Below are positions 42,760 to 52,066 of a DNA stretch of 64,000 nucleotides, one piece after another (the stretch's first letter is position 1; each line of letters starts with the position of its first letter). The translations under genes and the position numbers were made by a program. The notes under the pieces were generated by a model. It saw only the letters and a program-made list of their open reading frames with translations, ran no database searches and had not been told where the DNA came from. This DNA comes from Hominenteromicrobium sp900549945 (GTDB taxonomy: Bacteria; Bacillota; Clostridia; Oscillospirales; Acutalibacteraceae): positions 17,463-81,462 of the forward strand of contig CABRNK010000010.1 of assembly GCA_902472305.1 (NCBI GenBank). The letters are read 5' to 3'.

Positions 42760-43949
42760 TTCGGCACCCCCGTGACAAGGAACACCGGGTTCTGCGCGAA
42801 CAGCATATGCAGCGCGCCCGCGCTTTTTGCGCGGCTCACGCCGATCTGCACGGCCTCGACAGCATAGCCCAGCCGCTCCAGCTTCTGCATCGCGGTGTGC
42901 AGCGTCTCGAGCGCAATGGCGGATACGCAGATGCGCGCCTGAGCGTTCGCCGCATGCGCCGCATCCAGTATGGCCCCGAGACTGCCTCCGCTGCCGCCGA
43001 CAAATACAGCGTCCGGCTTCGGCAGGCCGGCAAGTGCTTCGGGCGCCCGCCCCTCGAGGACACGGAGGTTCCACGCGCCGAAGCGCGCGCGATTGGCCCG
43101 CACCAGCGCGCAGGCTTCGGTTTGTTCCTCTACAGCCCAGACGGCCCCGCCCTGCATCGCAAGCTCCACGCTGACGCTGCCCGTGCCGGCGCCGATGTCC
43201 CAGCAGACGTCTCCCGCCTGTACGGCCAGCTTGGCCAGCGCCGCCGCGCGCACCTCCTGCTTTGTCATCGGTATTTTTCCGCGCACAAAGGCTTCGTCCG
43301 GCAGACCGGGCGTGCGCCGGGCCATGCGCGGCGCGGCGTCCGCCAAAAGGACGCTCAGCGGCGCGAAGGCTTTGTGTGCGAAAATCTCCGCCGTGCCGGT
43401 ATAAATCTGCTCGTTCGGATAGGAGAGATTCTCCCCTACGATGACGGGCAGGCCGCCGAGCCCCGCATCGGTGAGCTGCGCGCAGAGTGCCGCCGGGCCG
43501 AGCGTGCCGCCTGTCAGAAAAAAGGCGGGCTGTCCGCAGCAGACCGCCGCCACCGCGTCGCAGGATACGCCGTGCGCGGAGCAGAGCTTCCAATCCTGCC
43601 ATGCGCGCCCGAGCCGTGCCGCAAAATACTGCAGGCTCGAGAGGCCGGGAAGCACCCGCGCATCGACCCCGCGCGCCTTTAAAAGCGGCAGCAGATGACG
43701 CGTGCCCGAATAAAATCCGGAATCCCCGCTGTACACGACACAGGGACACCGCGCCCGTTCTTCTTCCAGAAGCGCGAGGATTTCCGCCGGCTTTGTCGCC
43801 GCACGGCGCCGGGACGTGTACTGCGGCGGCAGAGCTTCTAAGAGCCGCCGTGCGCCGACGATCAGATCTGCCTGCTCCAGCGCCTGCTGTACCTCGGCGG
43901 TCATCGTTTCCGGCGCGCCGCAGCCGGTGCCTGTCAATGTCACGGTCAT
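42756..43949 (-). CDS. cbiET: Cobalt-precorrin-7 C5-methyltransferase/cobalt-precorrin-6B C15-methyltransferase (fused)
   Basis: A 397-residue fusion. The N-terminal CbiE domain (TVTLTGTGCGAPETMTAEV, VVYSGDSGFYSG) is a tetrapyrrole methylase. The C-terminal CbiT domain (about 205-397: IPMTKQEVRAAALAKL, VCWDIGAGTGSVSVELAM, FVGGSGG) is a class I SAM methyltransferase with decarboxylase function. It corresponds to CobL of the aerobic pathway; separate genes occur in other species. Confidence 0.92.
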   Translation of the reverse strand: MTVTLTGTGCGAPETMTAEVQQALEQADLIVGARRLLEALPPQYTSRRRAATKPAEILALLEEERARCPCVVYSGDSGFYSGTRHLLPLLKARGVDARVLPGLSSLQYFAARLGRAWQDWKLCSAHGVSCDAVAAVCCGQPAFFLTGGTLGPAALCAQLTDAGLGGLPVIVGENLSYPNEQIYTGTAEIFAHKAFAPLSVLLADAAPRMARRTPGLPDEAFVRGKIPMTKQEVRAAALAKLAVQAGDVCWDIGAGTGSVSVELAMQGGAVWAVEEQTEACALVRANRARFGAWNLRVLEGRAPEALAGLPKPDAVFVGGSGGSLGAILDAAHAANAQARICVSAIALETLHTAMQKLERLGYAVEAVQIGVSRAKSAGALHMLFAQNPVFLVTGVPK

Positions 43950-43961
43950 TTTGATCCCTCC

Positions 43962-44681
43962 TCAAAGTGCTTTTAAAATTTCTTCCATCGTCTGCCCCTG
44001 CTGTGCGGGCCGGCTGATCAGAACCAGCGCCGCGCCGGCATTTCGGGCGGCCGCCAGCTTTTCCGCGAAGCCGCCCTGCCGGCCGCCGTCCTTCGTCACA
44101 AGCCATCGGATGCCGTACTGCTCCAGCATGGCCTCGTTCAGCTTCTGCGTGAACGGTCCCTGCATGGCGAGAATGTGGCTGTGCGCAAGCCCCAGCGCCG
44201 CGCAGGCGTCGATGCCCTCGTGCGTCGGAAGCACGCGCGCGTAAAGCCGCCCCTTTTCGAGCCCCGCAAACGCACCGAGCTCCTTTGCGCCGGTAGCAAG
44301 CAGAATATTACCGGGTCGGCCGGAAAGAAAGGCGGCGGCCTCCGCACAGCTTTGCACGCATACGGCGCCGTCTGCCGTGCTTTCCGGCCGCAGCAGGCGG
44401 TGCAGTGGGATGTGCTCCGCCGTGCAGGCCGCGCGGATATTCGCCGAGGCCTCCACCGCATAGGGGTGCGTTGCGTCGATGCACAGATCCACCCCCCGCA
44501 GCATTTTTCGGATTTCTTCGGCGTCCTTTCTGCCAATCTGCACGGAAACGCCGGAGAGGCCGCCGAGCATCTCAGCGCCGAGTTCTGTTGCCACGCTGAC
44601 CGCAACTGAAAATCCCTTTTCCGCCAGTGCGCCGGCCAGCAGGCGCCCCTCCGTTGTGCCGCCGAAAACCAGTATGTTCAT
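43962..44681 (-). CDS. cbiJ: Cobalt-precorrin-6A reductase
   Basis: A 239-residue protein with the CbiJ/CobK N terminus ILVFGGTTEGRLLAGAL, CIDATHPYAVEASANIRAAC, and LLATGAKELGAFAG. It reduces the precorrin-6A macrocycle with a nicotinamide cofactor. Its ATG overlaps... the end of the gene is 12 bp from cbiET, while its start lies within the ATGA overlap with cbiH. Confidence 0.9.
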   Translation of the reverse strand: MNILVFGGTTEGRLLAGALAEKGFSVAVSVATELGAEMLGGLSGVSVQIGRKDAEEIRKMLRGVDLCIDATHPYAVEASANIRAACTAEHIPLHRLLRPESTADGAVCVQSCAEAAAFLSGRPGNILLATGAKELGAFAGLEKGRLYARVLPTHEGIDACAALGLAHSHILAMQGPFTQKLNEAMLEQYGIRWLVTKDGGRQGGFAEKLAAARNAGAALVLISRPAQQGQTMEEILKAL

Positions 44682-45415
44682 CGCTTCGCCTCATAGCCGC
44701 GCGGCGTTACCATCGCGCCGGGCGAAAACTGTGCCGTGGTGCTGCTGCCGATAAAAACGGTCGTGAACATATCGAGCTGCTGCTCCCGCAATGCCCCCAG
44801 AGTCAGTATTTTACTGCTCTGCGCCTCGCGCCCGATGTTCCGCACCCAGCCGCACACCGTTTCGGCGCTGCGGTATTGCAGGAAAACGTCGCACGCGCGC
44901 CGCAGGTAATCCGCCCTTTTCTTTGAGGCGGGATTGTAGATACAAACCGCGAAATCACCTGCCGCCGCGCATTGCAGCCGGCGCTCAATCAGCGGCCACG
45001 GCGTCAAAAGATCGGAAAGCGAGATCACACAGAAGTCGTGCCCGAGCGGCGCGCCGAGCACCGCCGCGCCCGAAAGTGCTGCCGTAACGCCTGCGACGAC
45101 CTCCACCTCCGCGTTTTCCCGGCCGGCCGCCATCTGCAGGAGCAGCCCTGCCATGCCGTAAACACCGGCGTCGCCGCTGCACACGACCGCGACGGTTTTT
45201 CCCTCTGCGGCGCGGTCCAGCGCCCACGCACAGCGCTCCCTTTCCTGCGTCATCGGGGTCGCGAAAATCAGCTTCCCGGGACACAGCGCGCGGACCAGAT
45301 CCACATACACGGTGTATCCGCAGATCACGTCGGCGCGCTCCAACGCCGCGCGCGCCTGCGCTGTCATATATTGATCTCCGCCGGGGCCGATGCCGACCGC
45401 ATATACCTTACCCAT
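44678..45415 (-). CDS. cbiH: Cobalt-precorrin-3B C17-methyltransferase
   Basis: About 245 residues with the tetrapyrrole methylase start VYAVGIGPGGDQYMTAQA, VVCSGDAGVYGMAGLLLQ, and GHDFCVISLSDLLTPW (the CbiH/CobJ signature). It methylates C17 with ring contraction. ATG 45415 is chosen since the in-frame sequence upstream overlaps cbiG. Confidence 0.92.
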   Translation of the reverse strand: MGKVYAVGIGPGGDQYMTAQARAALERADVICGYTVYVDLVRALCPGKLIFATPMTQERERCAWALDRAAEGKTVAVVCSGDAGVYGMAGLLLQMAAGRENAEVEVVAGVTAALSGAAVLGAPLGHDFCVISLSDLLTPWPLIERRLQCAAAGDFAVCIYNPASKKRADYLRRACDVFLQYRSAETVCGWVRNIGREAQSSKILTLGALREQQLDMFTTVFIGSSTTAQFSPGAMVTPRGYEAKR

Positions 45416-46403
45416 TTTGCCACCGCCAGTCCGGGGCAAACGGCATGAGCGCCATCGCCAGCGTCACGCCGCCGCCCGCAAATTTTTTCAGATATAGAGC
45501 GCCGCCGCTCCCGCAGACGGCCGCGCGTTCGCAGACATTGTCCACGCCGGTCACGCACTGGACGAACGCGGAGGCGGAAAACACGCCGCCGACCGCCGCA
45601 AGCTGCTGCGCCGAGTAGGTCTCAAACGGCAGGCTGTGCTTCGCACAGAACGCGGTGAGCCCCGGCTCCGCCTTTTTCAGATCGATGCTGCACACCTTGC
45701 AGATCGCCTGCCGGTGCACGCGGCCCGCCGCGAGAAACGCCCCGAGCGCCCGCTCAATTTCCACACACGCCGTACCCTTTCTGCACCCCACGCCGAGAAC
45801 CGCGACCGCTGGAATGAGATGCAGCGCATCGTCCTCCTCCGGCCACAGGGATACGCGGATATCGCACGTGCTGTCCGCAGTAATGCGGACACACTCCGGC
45901 GGCGTTCCGGCAACCGGCCAATCGCTGTACAGCGACACCGTGCCGCCCGCCAAAAGCCGCGCGGAAATCCGCTTGATCTTCTCCGGGTTCAGCACGCGCA
46001 TCCCCTGCAGGCGCGCCCATTCGTCCACCGCAAACACACCGTTCGCATCGGTCGCCGTCGTCAGCACGGGCGCCGCGCCGCAGCACGCGGAAATACGCCG
46101 CGCAAGCGCGTTCGCGCCGCCCAAATGCCCGCTGAGAATCGGCACGGCAAAGCGCGCGCATTCGTCCACGACCACCACGGCGGGATCGTGCGCTTTGTGG
46201 AGGATATACGGCGCAATCGCGCGCACGGCAATGCCTGCCGCACCGACAAAGACCAGCGCCTGCGCGCGGCTGAACGCGCGCTGCGTCCAAACCGCAAGGC
46301 TGTCCGGCGCGTTGCACCGCAACGCCCGGCCGCCCAGCACCGCGGCAAGCCGCTCTGCCAGAGCAAAGCCCTTGTCCGTAAACGCCAGAAGCTCAATCTC
46401 CAC
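45408..46403 (-). CDS. cbiG: Cobalt-precorrin-5A hydrolase
   Basis: A 331-residue protein beginning at a GTG (46403) preceded by GGGAGG; it overlaps the cbiF end by 11 bp. It has the three CbiG regions: N-terminal LLAFTDKGFALAERLA and VFVGAAGIAVRAIAPYI, the central LSGHLGGANALARR, and the C-terminal VLGVGCRKGTACVEIERAL. It opens the delta-lactone of cobalt-precorrin-5A, releasing acetaldehyde. CbiG marks the anaerobic pathway. Confidence 0.9.
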   Translation of the reverse strand: MEIELLAFTDKGFALAERLAAVLGGRALRCNAPDSLAVWTQRAFSRAQALVFVGAAGIAVRAIAPYILHKAHDPAVVVVDECARFAVPILSGHLGGANALARRISACCGAAPVLTTATDANGVFAVDEWARLQGMRVLNPEKIKRISARLLAGGTVSLYSDWPVAGTPPECVRITADSTCDIRVSLWPEEDDALHLIPAVAVLGVGCRKGTACVEIERALGAFLAAGRVHRQAICKVCSIDLKKAEPGLTAFCAKHSLPFETYSAQQLAAVGGVFSASAFVQCVTGVDNVCERAAVCGSGGALYLKKFAGGGVTLAMALMPFAPDWRWQNG

Positions 46404-47154
46404 GCTCCGCCTCCCTGAAGCCCGTGGAAAACGCGGGATCGTACAGCTTGCTGCGCTCGTAATCGCCCCGGAGGAAATCACCGACCAAGACGAGCGCCGT
46501 GTGGCTGATCCCGTTCTGCCGGCCGGTTTCCGCAAGCGCGCCGAGGCTGCACCGCACGACCTTCTCCTCCGGCCACGTGGCCTTGAATACGATGGCCGCC
46601 GGCGTCTCCCGCGTATAGGCGCCCTGCAGCAGCGCCTCCTGCAGGCCGGGCAGCATGCCGGCGGAGAGAAAGACGACCATCGTCGCGCCGTGCGCCGCAA
46701 GCGCGGCAATGCTCTCGCGCTCCGGCACCGGCGTCCGCCCCGCCATGCGGGTGATGATGACCGACTGGCTGACGCCGGGGAGCGTGTATTCGGCACAGAG
46801 CGCGGCCGCCGCGCCGCAGAAGCTGGAAACGCCGGGCGTGTCGTCATAGGGAATCGCAAGCCGGTCGAGCGCATCCATCTGCTCGCGGATTGCGCCGTAC
46901 AGGCATGGGTCTCCGGTGTGCAGGCGCACGGCGGTCTGTCCGCTTCTGTGGGCTCTCTCGAACACGCCAATCACCTGTTCCAGCGTCATTTCCGCGCTGT
47001 TGTATACCGAACAGCCCTGCCTGCAAAGCCCGAGAAGCGCGGGATTTACTAGACTGCCCGCGTAAACCACCACATCCGCCTCGGCGAGAAACGCCGTGCC
47101 GCGGCGGGTCAAAAGATCCGGCGCGCCGGGGCCGGCCCCTACAAAATGCACCAT
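46393..47154 (-). CDS. cbiF: Cobalt-precorrin-4 C11-methyltransferase
   Basis: A 253-residue protein with VHFVGAGPGAPDLLTRRG, VYAGSLVNPALL, RLHTGDPCLYGAIREQMD and YTLPGVSQSVIITRMAGRTPVP, all diagnostic of CbiF/CobM. It methylates C11 using SAM. Confidence 0.93.
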   Translation of the reverse strand: MVHFVGAGPGAPDLLTRRGTAFLAEADVVVYAGSLVNPALLGLCRQGCSVYNSAEMTLEQVIGVFERAHRSGQTAVRLHTGDPCLYGAIREQMDALDRLAIPYDDTPGVSSFCGAAAALCAEYTLPGVSQSVIITRMAGRTPVPERESIAALAAHGATMVVFLSAGMLPGLQEALLQGAYTRETPAAIVFKATWPEEKVVRCSLGALAETGRQNGISHTALVLVGDFLRGDYERSKLYDPAFSTGFREAERGD

Positions 47155-47159
47155 TGCGC

Positions 47160-47843
47160 TCACTCCTTTACAACAATCGTCGTGAAATACCCGGCGGGTA
47201 CCGGCGTTTCCGCCGACAGTCTCTCCCACACGGCCTCGCCGGGCAGGCCGCAGTTTTGCACCGCCTTGGCGTTCAGCCCCTTTTCCTCCAGCATGCCGGC
47301 CACCCGCGCCATGCTTTTGCCGGATTTCATCAGGATTTTCGTGCCGGGCATCGCGAGCAGCGCCTCAGTATCGCTGCCGCCCGCGGGCAGGATATGCAGC
47401 GGCGCATTCATGCTCGTCAGGCTGACGCCAAGCCGAGCCGCAACCGCGCAGAAGCTCGGCACGCCCGGGATCATGCGGGTTTCATAGCCCTTTTCGGAAA
47501 GCAGTTCCATCAAATAGCTGTAGGTTGCATAGATCGAGACGTCGCCGAGATTCAGCATCGCGACGTCCTTTCCCTGCTCGAGACAGCTTTCCACCGCTTC
47601 TGCCGCAGCGCGGTGCGCCGTTTCCAGCCTCTGCGCGTCGCGCTCCATCGGGAAAAACAGGGGCAGAATCATTTTCTCCTTTAAGTCCACAGCCTGCGCC
47701 GCAATATCCAGTGCCAGCATGGCGCCGTCTCTCGTGCGCGGCGCGGCGATAACGGGGCAATCCCGCAGAACGCGCACCGCCTTCAGCGTCATCAGCTCCG
47801 GATCACCAGGTCCTACGCCGACGCCGTAAAAAACACCTTTCAT
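47160..47843 (-). CDS. cbiL: Cobalt-precorrin-2 C20-methyltransferase
   Basis: About 227 residues with YGVGVGPGDPELMTLKAVRVL, LNLGDVSIYATYSYL and VPSFCAVAARLGVSL, the CbiL/CobI pattern. ATG 47843 forms an ATGA overlap with the cbiD stop; an ATG three codons earlier is the alternative. It adds the C20 methyl early in the pathway. Confidence 0.92.
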   Translation of the reverse strand: MKGVFYGVGVGPGDPELMTLKAVRVLRDCPVIAAPRTRDGAMLALDIAAQAVDLKEKMILPLFFPMERDAQRLETAHRAAAEAVESCLEQGKDVAMLNLGDVSIYATYSYLMELLSEKGYETRMIPGVPSFCAVAARLGVSLTSMNAPLHILPAGGSDTEALLAMPGTKILMKSGKSMARVAGMLEEKGLNAKAVQNCGLPGEAVWERLSAETPVPAGYFTTIVVKE

Positions 47844-48976
47844 CGCTCCCATTCGCTTAAAATCTCCTTCACCGTATCTGTTTGGCCCAAAAGGCCGTAT
47901 TCGTTTGAAAAGAGAACGGCGCCGACGCGGAAACTGCCGGCCGCGCGCCGCTCCAGATGCGCCTGCATGGCCCGGAGCAGGCTGCCGAGCACGGGCTCCC
48001 GCAGCTCCTCGCGCTCCAAAATCTCAAGGCATGCGTCCGTCGTCGCGGCAGATAGAAGCGCTGCGCACACATCCCGCGAAGCACCGCAGACAGCGGCGTG
48101 CGCGCAGAAAAGCTCTGTGCGGCAGTCGCCCCAGCGGCTGTGCGTGTTCATGATGCCGCCCGCCAGCTTGACGAGCTTCCCGGCATGGCCGACGAGCAGC
48201 ACCGTTTTAAAACGCTGTGCGGCGGCCGCGTCGAGCGCATCGCCGACGAAATTCGAGCACTTCACGACCGGCACGCCCATGGCATCCATGCCCTGCGCAT
48301 GCAGAAAATCCATACCGTAATTCCCCGGCGTCAAAATCACACGCTTTGCGCCCTGCACGGCAGCCTGCCGCAGCTCGAGGGCGATCGTGTCGATCAGCGC
48401 CTGCGCGCTCATCGGTTCCACGATGCCGGAGGTGCCAAGAATGGAGATCCCGCCCTCCACCCCGAGATTCGGGTTGAACGTCTTTTTCGCCATTTCCGCA
48501 CCCCCGGGCACAAAGACTGTCACCGATAGGCCGCCGTCATAACCGGCAGCACCGCATACCGCGCACACCTGCTCCTCGATCATGCGGCGCGGCACGCGGT
48601 TGATCGCGGCGGCGCCGACCGGCTGGTCAAGCCCCGGCTTCGTGACGCGGCCCACACCCTCGCCGCCGTCGATCCGAACGCCCGGCGCCGCTGTTTTTTC
48701 CACGCGGGCGCAGATCAGCGCGCCGGCGGTCACGTCGGCGTCGTCCCCGGCGTCCTTGCGCACGGCACAGACCGCCGCGCCGTTCTGAAGGCTGCACGAA
48801 AGCAGCTCCGCCTCGACGGCAACCCCTTTCGGCGTTACGATCGAGGCCGTCTTCGGTGCGTGTCCGAAAAGCAGCAGAGCAGCAGCGCCGCCGGCCGCCA
48901 GTGCCGCGCAGGTGCCCGTCGTATATCCGCAGCGCAGGAAACGGCTGCCGGACCGGATGTAATGCTCAAACGCCAT
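47840..48976 (-). CDS. cbiD: Cobalt-precorrin-5B C1-methyltransferase
   Basis: A 378-residue protein with LRCGYTTGTCAALAA at the N terminus, GGEGVGRVTKPGL, NPNLGVEGGISILGTSGIVEPMS and LVGHAGKLVKLAGGIMNTHS: the CbiD family. It methylates C1 and is specific to the oxygen-independent pathway. The ATG at 48976 is chosen; it overlaps the end of cbiK. Confidence 0.93.
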   Translation of the reverse strand: MAFEHYIRSGSRFLRCGYTTGTCAALAAGGAAALLLFGHAPKTASIVTPKGVAVEAELLSCSLQNGAAVCAVRKDAGDDADVTAGALICARVEKTAAPGVRIDGGEGVGRVTKPGLDQPVGAAAINRVPRRMIEEQVCAVCGAAGYDGGLSVTVFVPGGAEMAKKTFNPNLGVEGGISILGTSGIVEPMSAQALIDTIALELRQAAVQGAKRVILTPGNYGMDFLHAQGMDAMGVPVVKCSNFVGDALDAAAAQRFKTVLLVGHAGKLVKLAGGIMNTHSRWGDCRTELFCAHAAVCGASRDVCAALLSAATTDACLEILEREELREPVLGSLLRAMQAHLERRAAGSFRVGAVLFSNEYGLLGQTDTVKEILSEWER

Positions 48977-49742
48977 ACTGTTCCACAAGCGCCTTGAGAT
49001 GGTCGCGGTACAGATTCTGGATACCGGGATGCAGGCCGAGCCCCTCCATAGCGCAGCATACGGAGAATCCCGCCGCTTCTAAGCGGCTTTTCCAGCTCTC
49101 GGGCGCATCGCCCGCCATATCGTTCAGCGCGTGGTCGCCGGCCACCAGCATCAGCGGCGCCAGCAGGACGCTTCGGCAGCCGGATGCGCGCAGCTCGCTG
49201 AGAACATCCTCAAATGCGGGCCACCCCTCTACGGTGCCGACGAACGCACTTTCAATATGCGCGAGGTGCAGCGCCGTTTGCAGTGCCGGATAGACCATAT
49301 TCGCAAAGTGATCCGTTCCGTGCCCAAGCCAAACCAGCGCCTCTCCGGCCTGCCTCGGGTATGCCTGCGCCTCAGCGGCAAGGCGCAGGAGATCCTCGCT
49401 TTCCGAAAGCAGGGGCTTTCCGAGCACAAGGCGCGAAAAGCTGCCGGCAAAGCATTCCGTCGTCTCCTTGACCTTGTCATACTCAAAGCCGTACAGCAAG
49501 TGGGTGGGCTGCACAAAAACCTGTTCGTAGGACAAAGCCCCCAGCCTTTCGAGCGCGCCGGCAAGATCCGGGATGCTTTCCCCGCGCTTTTCCCATATCG
49601 CGCGGATTTTGGGGCTCGTAAAGGCGCGGTAAAAATCCAGCTCGGGTGCCTGCGCCTTCAGCGCCGCCTCAACGGCGGCAATACCCTCCCGCGCCTTCGG
49701 CACGCTTGTGCCGAAGCTGACGGCAAGCAGCGCTTTTTTCAT
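48966..49742 (-). CDS. cbiK: Sirohydrochlorin cobaltochelatase
   Basis: A 258-residue anaerobic chelatase: LLAVSFGTSVPKAREGIAAVE at the start, first metal His in WLGHGTDHFANMVYPALQ, second in LAPLMLVAGDHALNDMAGD. It inserts cobalt into sirohydrochlorin, the entry step of the pathway encoded downstream. No signal peptide, so cytoplasmic. Confidence 0.92.
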   Translation of the reverse strand: MKKALLAVSFGTSVPKAREGIAAVEAALKAQAPELDFYRAFTSPKIRAIWEKRGESIPDLAGALERLGALSYEQVFVQPTHLLYGFEYDKVKETTECFAGSFSRLVLGKPLLSESEDLLRLAAEAQAYPRQAGEALVWLGHGTDHFANMVYPALQTALHLAHIESAFVGTVEGWPAFEDVLSELRASGCRSVLLAPLMLVAGDHALNDMAGDAPESWKSRLEAAGFSVCCAMEGLGLHPGIQNLYRDHLKALVEQYGV

Positions 49743-49800
49743 ACTCGTTTTCCTCCTGTTCGTCCCTGTTTTCAGTTCCGCCGCAAAGCAGGCGATGCGC

Positions 49801-50139
49801 TCAATGCGTGCCGTCTATGCAGGGTATGCCTCTTTCGCGCAGGAGCTGCACGACCGCGGTGATCGTCGGGCAGCGCGTTCCGTCCCGCTTCTTCGTACAA
49901 ACGCCCAGATGCACGGCGTCCGCCCCGATCGAAACCAGACGATCCAGCTTTTCCCGCATGCCACGATCCGTACGCGGATCCTTCCCGCAGCCGTTGCAGC
50001 GCATAAACGCCGCCAGCTCCGCCTCCTGCCCCGCATATCGTGCAAAGGCTTTCCCCTTTATATTCCATGCCTGCAGGCAGGCCACACCGGCGCAAACCTC
50101 ATTCGCCCGAAGGCAGTTCAGCACAGCGATTTTTTTCAT
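49801..50139 (-). CDS. CGGC domain-containing protein (putative metal-binding)
   Basis: A 112-residue protein: KKIAVLNCLRANEVCAGVACLQAWN, then FMRCNGCGKDPRT and LGVCTKKRDGTRCPT. The Cys pattern matches the CGGC domain family, usually annotated as putative metal-binding. It lies in the riboswitch-controlled block between the first importer and cbiK, which suggests a cobalt or corrinoid handling role; that is inference. ATG 50139 is used; an in-frame TTG at 50190 would add 17 residues. Confidence 0.7.
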   Translation of the reverse strand: MKKIAVLNCLRANEVCAGVACLQAWNIKGKAFARYAGQEAELAAFMRCNGCGKDPRTDRGMREKLDRLVSIGADAVHLGVCTKKRDGTRCPTITAVVQLLRERGIPCIDGTH

Positions 50140-50198
50140 AGCTCTGTTTCCGGCGCCATTGCCGCGCCTCTCCCTCTTTTCTAAATTCAATGGTGCTC

Positions 50199-51005
50199 TT
50201 ACGTCTCGATTGGATTGTCCGGCTCATCCTGCCGCGCACCGGAATGCTGCGGATGGTACAGAATGTGCAGGAGCCCGGTTCGGTCCCGCATCACCTCGGC
50301 GTCCACCTCATAGAGCGTGCGGATCCGCTCCGGTGTTAAAACCTCGTCCGGCGTTCCGGCCGCAACGATCAGGCCGTCCTGCACCGCATACAGGCGGTCG
50401 CAGTACATGGCCGCGATGTTCAGATCGTGAATCGCGGCGATCACCGTGCGGTCCAGCGCCTTTACAATATCCATAAGCTGGAGCTGGTATTTGATGTCGA
50501 GATGGTTTGTCGGCTCATCCAGAATCAGGCACGGCGTCTGCTGCGCCAGCGCGCGCGCCAGAATGACGCGCTGCTGCTCGCCGCCGGACAGCGACGAAAA
50601 CGAGCGCTCGGCAAAGGCGGACATGCCCACCGTTTCCAGCGCCTCACGCACGAGCGCATAGTCCTCCGCCGTGTCGCGGTCCAGAGCGCGCTTGTGCGGC
50701 GCACGCCCCATGAGCACGACGTCCTGCACCGTAAAATCAAAATTATAGTAGTTGTGCTGCGCCACCACGGCGATCTTCCGCGCCGAATCCTTGGGCCTGT
50801 ACTCCGAAAGCGGCCGGCTGTCAATATAAACCGCGCCCTGCGCGGGGGAAAGCACGCGGTAAATGCAGCGCAGCAGCGTGCTCTTGCCGCTGCCGTTCGG
50901 GCCGATTACACCGATGAACTCGCGGTCGCCGGCCTCCATGTCCACGCCCTTCAGGATCTCACGCCGGCCGAGTACCGCATGAAGCTGTTCCGCAGCGATT
51001 TTCAT
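50199..51005 (-). CDS. Cobalamin-type ABC importer ATPase (first importer)
   Basis: A 268-residue ATPase with GPNGSGKSTLLRCIYR, SSLSGGEQQRVILARAL, CLILDEPTNHLDIKYQ and AAIHDLNIAAMYCDR. It belongs to the BtuD/FecE group. Its start overlaps the permease stop (ATGA). Directly controlled by the upstream cobalamin riboswitch, so a corrinoid importer is the best reading. Confidence 0.88.
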   Translation of the reverse strand: MKIAAEQLHAVLGRREILKGVDMEAGDREFIGVIGPNGSGKSTLLRCIYRVLSPAQGAVYIDSRPLSEYRPKDSARKIAVVAQHNYYNFDFTVQDVVLMGRAPHKRALDRDTAEDYALVREALETVGMSAFAERSFSSLSGGEQQRVILARALAQQTPCLILDEPTNHLDIKYQLQLMDIVKALDRTVIAAIHDLNIAAMYCDRLYAVQDGLIVAAGTPDEVLTPERIRTLYEVDAEVMRDRTGLLHILYHPQHSGARQDEPDNPIET

Positions 51006-52066
51006 GCCTCGTTTCCTCCAAAGCCGTACCGCCGGCGCGCCATCAGATAGATAAAGCACGGCGCGCCGATGATTGAGGTCAGGATGCCGATCGGCAGCTC
51101 CACGCCCGGGATCACCGCGCGGCAGAGCACGTCCGCCCAGATGAGGAACACCGCGCCGGTCAGCGCGCTGAGCGGAACCAGCTTTTTGTGGTCCGTGCCG
51201 ACCAGCATGCGCACAACATGCGGGATCACGAGCCCGACAAAGCCGATCACCCCGGCGCAGTACACCGCAAAGCCCACGAGAACAGAAGAGACGAGCAGGT
51301 AGACCTGCCGGTAAAGGTGCAGATCTGTGCCCAGCGTGATGGAGGCCTCATCCCCGAGAAGCATCAGGTTCAGTGTGCGGTGCTGCGTCCAGAAAAACAG
51401 CACGCCGAGCACCGTGAGCGGCAGGATCACCGCATTTGTCTCCCACTCTGCGCCCGCAAGGCTGCCCATCATCCAGAAAGAAACCTCCCGCGTCGCATCG
51501 CGGTCGTTCGAAAAGTAAACGACGCAGCTCGAAAATGCGCTGCACAGCGCGCTGAGCGCCATACCGGCCAGAAGCAGCTTCACTGAGGTCGCCCGGCCGC
51601 CGATGTTCGCGAGGCCGACCACAGCGATCGAAATGGCAAACGCCCCGATGCAGGCCGTGACGCCCACATAATTTCCGCCGAATATCACGCCCACACCGAG
51701 CAGAATCGCAAGCGTTGCTCCGAGCGACGCGCCGGAGGAGATGCCGAGCACATACGGCTCAGCGAGCGGGTTTTTCACGACGGCCTGCATGACGACCCCA
51801 CTGACCGAAAGCCCCATGCCGACAGCCGCCGCCAGAATCAGACGCGGCAGACGGATCATCAAAACCACGTCGTGGATGCGCCCGGCGCCGTACGCCGAAG
51901 CGTCGTAAAGCCCAAAGAGCCGGTGCAGAATCACGCGGTAGGCGTCGCCGACCGGAATCTGCACCGAGCCGATCGTGACGGCAAGCAGAAGCGAGCCGAG
52001 CAGCACGGCAAGCAGCGCGAAGCATGCCAAAAGATAAAGCGGCTTTTCCTTTTTCTTCGCCGTCAT
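51002..52066 (-). CDS. Cobalamin-type FecCD ABC permease (first importer)
   Basis: A 354-residue protein with about ten helices. FecCD landmarks are VGDAYRVILHRLFGL, LSVSGVVMQAVVKNPLAEPYVLGISSGAS and FVGLVIPHVVRMLVGTDHKK. It forms the membrane channel of the first importer; both its ends overlap neighbouring genes by 4 bp. Confidence 0.88.
   Translation of the reverse strand: MTAKKKEKPLYLLACFALLAVLLGSLLLAVTIGSVQIPVGDAYRVILHRLFGLYDASAYGAGRIHDVVLMIRLPRLILAAAVGMGLSVSGVVMQAVVKNPLAEPYVLGISSGASLGATLAILLGVGVIFGGNYVGVTACIGAFAISIAVVGLANIGGRATSVKLLLAGMALSALCSAFSSCVVYFSNDRDATREVSFWMMGSLAGAEWETNAVILPLTVLGVLFFWTQHRTLNLMLLGDEASITLGTDLHLYRQVYLLVSSVLVGFAVYCAGVIGFVGLVIPHVVRMLVGTDHKKLVPLSALTGAVFLIWADVLCRAVIPGVELPIGILTSIIGAPCFIYLMARRRYGFGGNEA

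Noticed and set aside
42760..44106. Long minus-strand open frame continuing upstream of cbiA
   Set aside because: It is Arg/Gly/Ala-rich and lies over cbiET and part of cbiJ, which have clear family motifs in another frame. The true cbiA start overlaps the cbiET stop.
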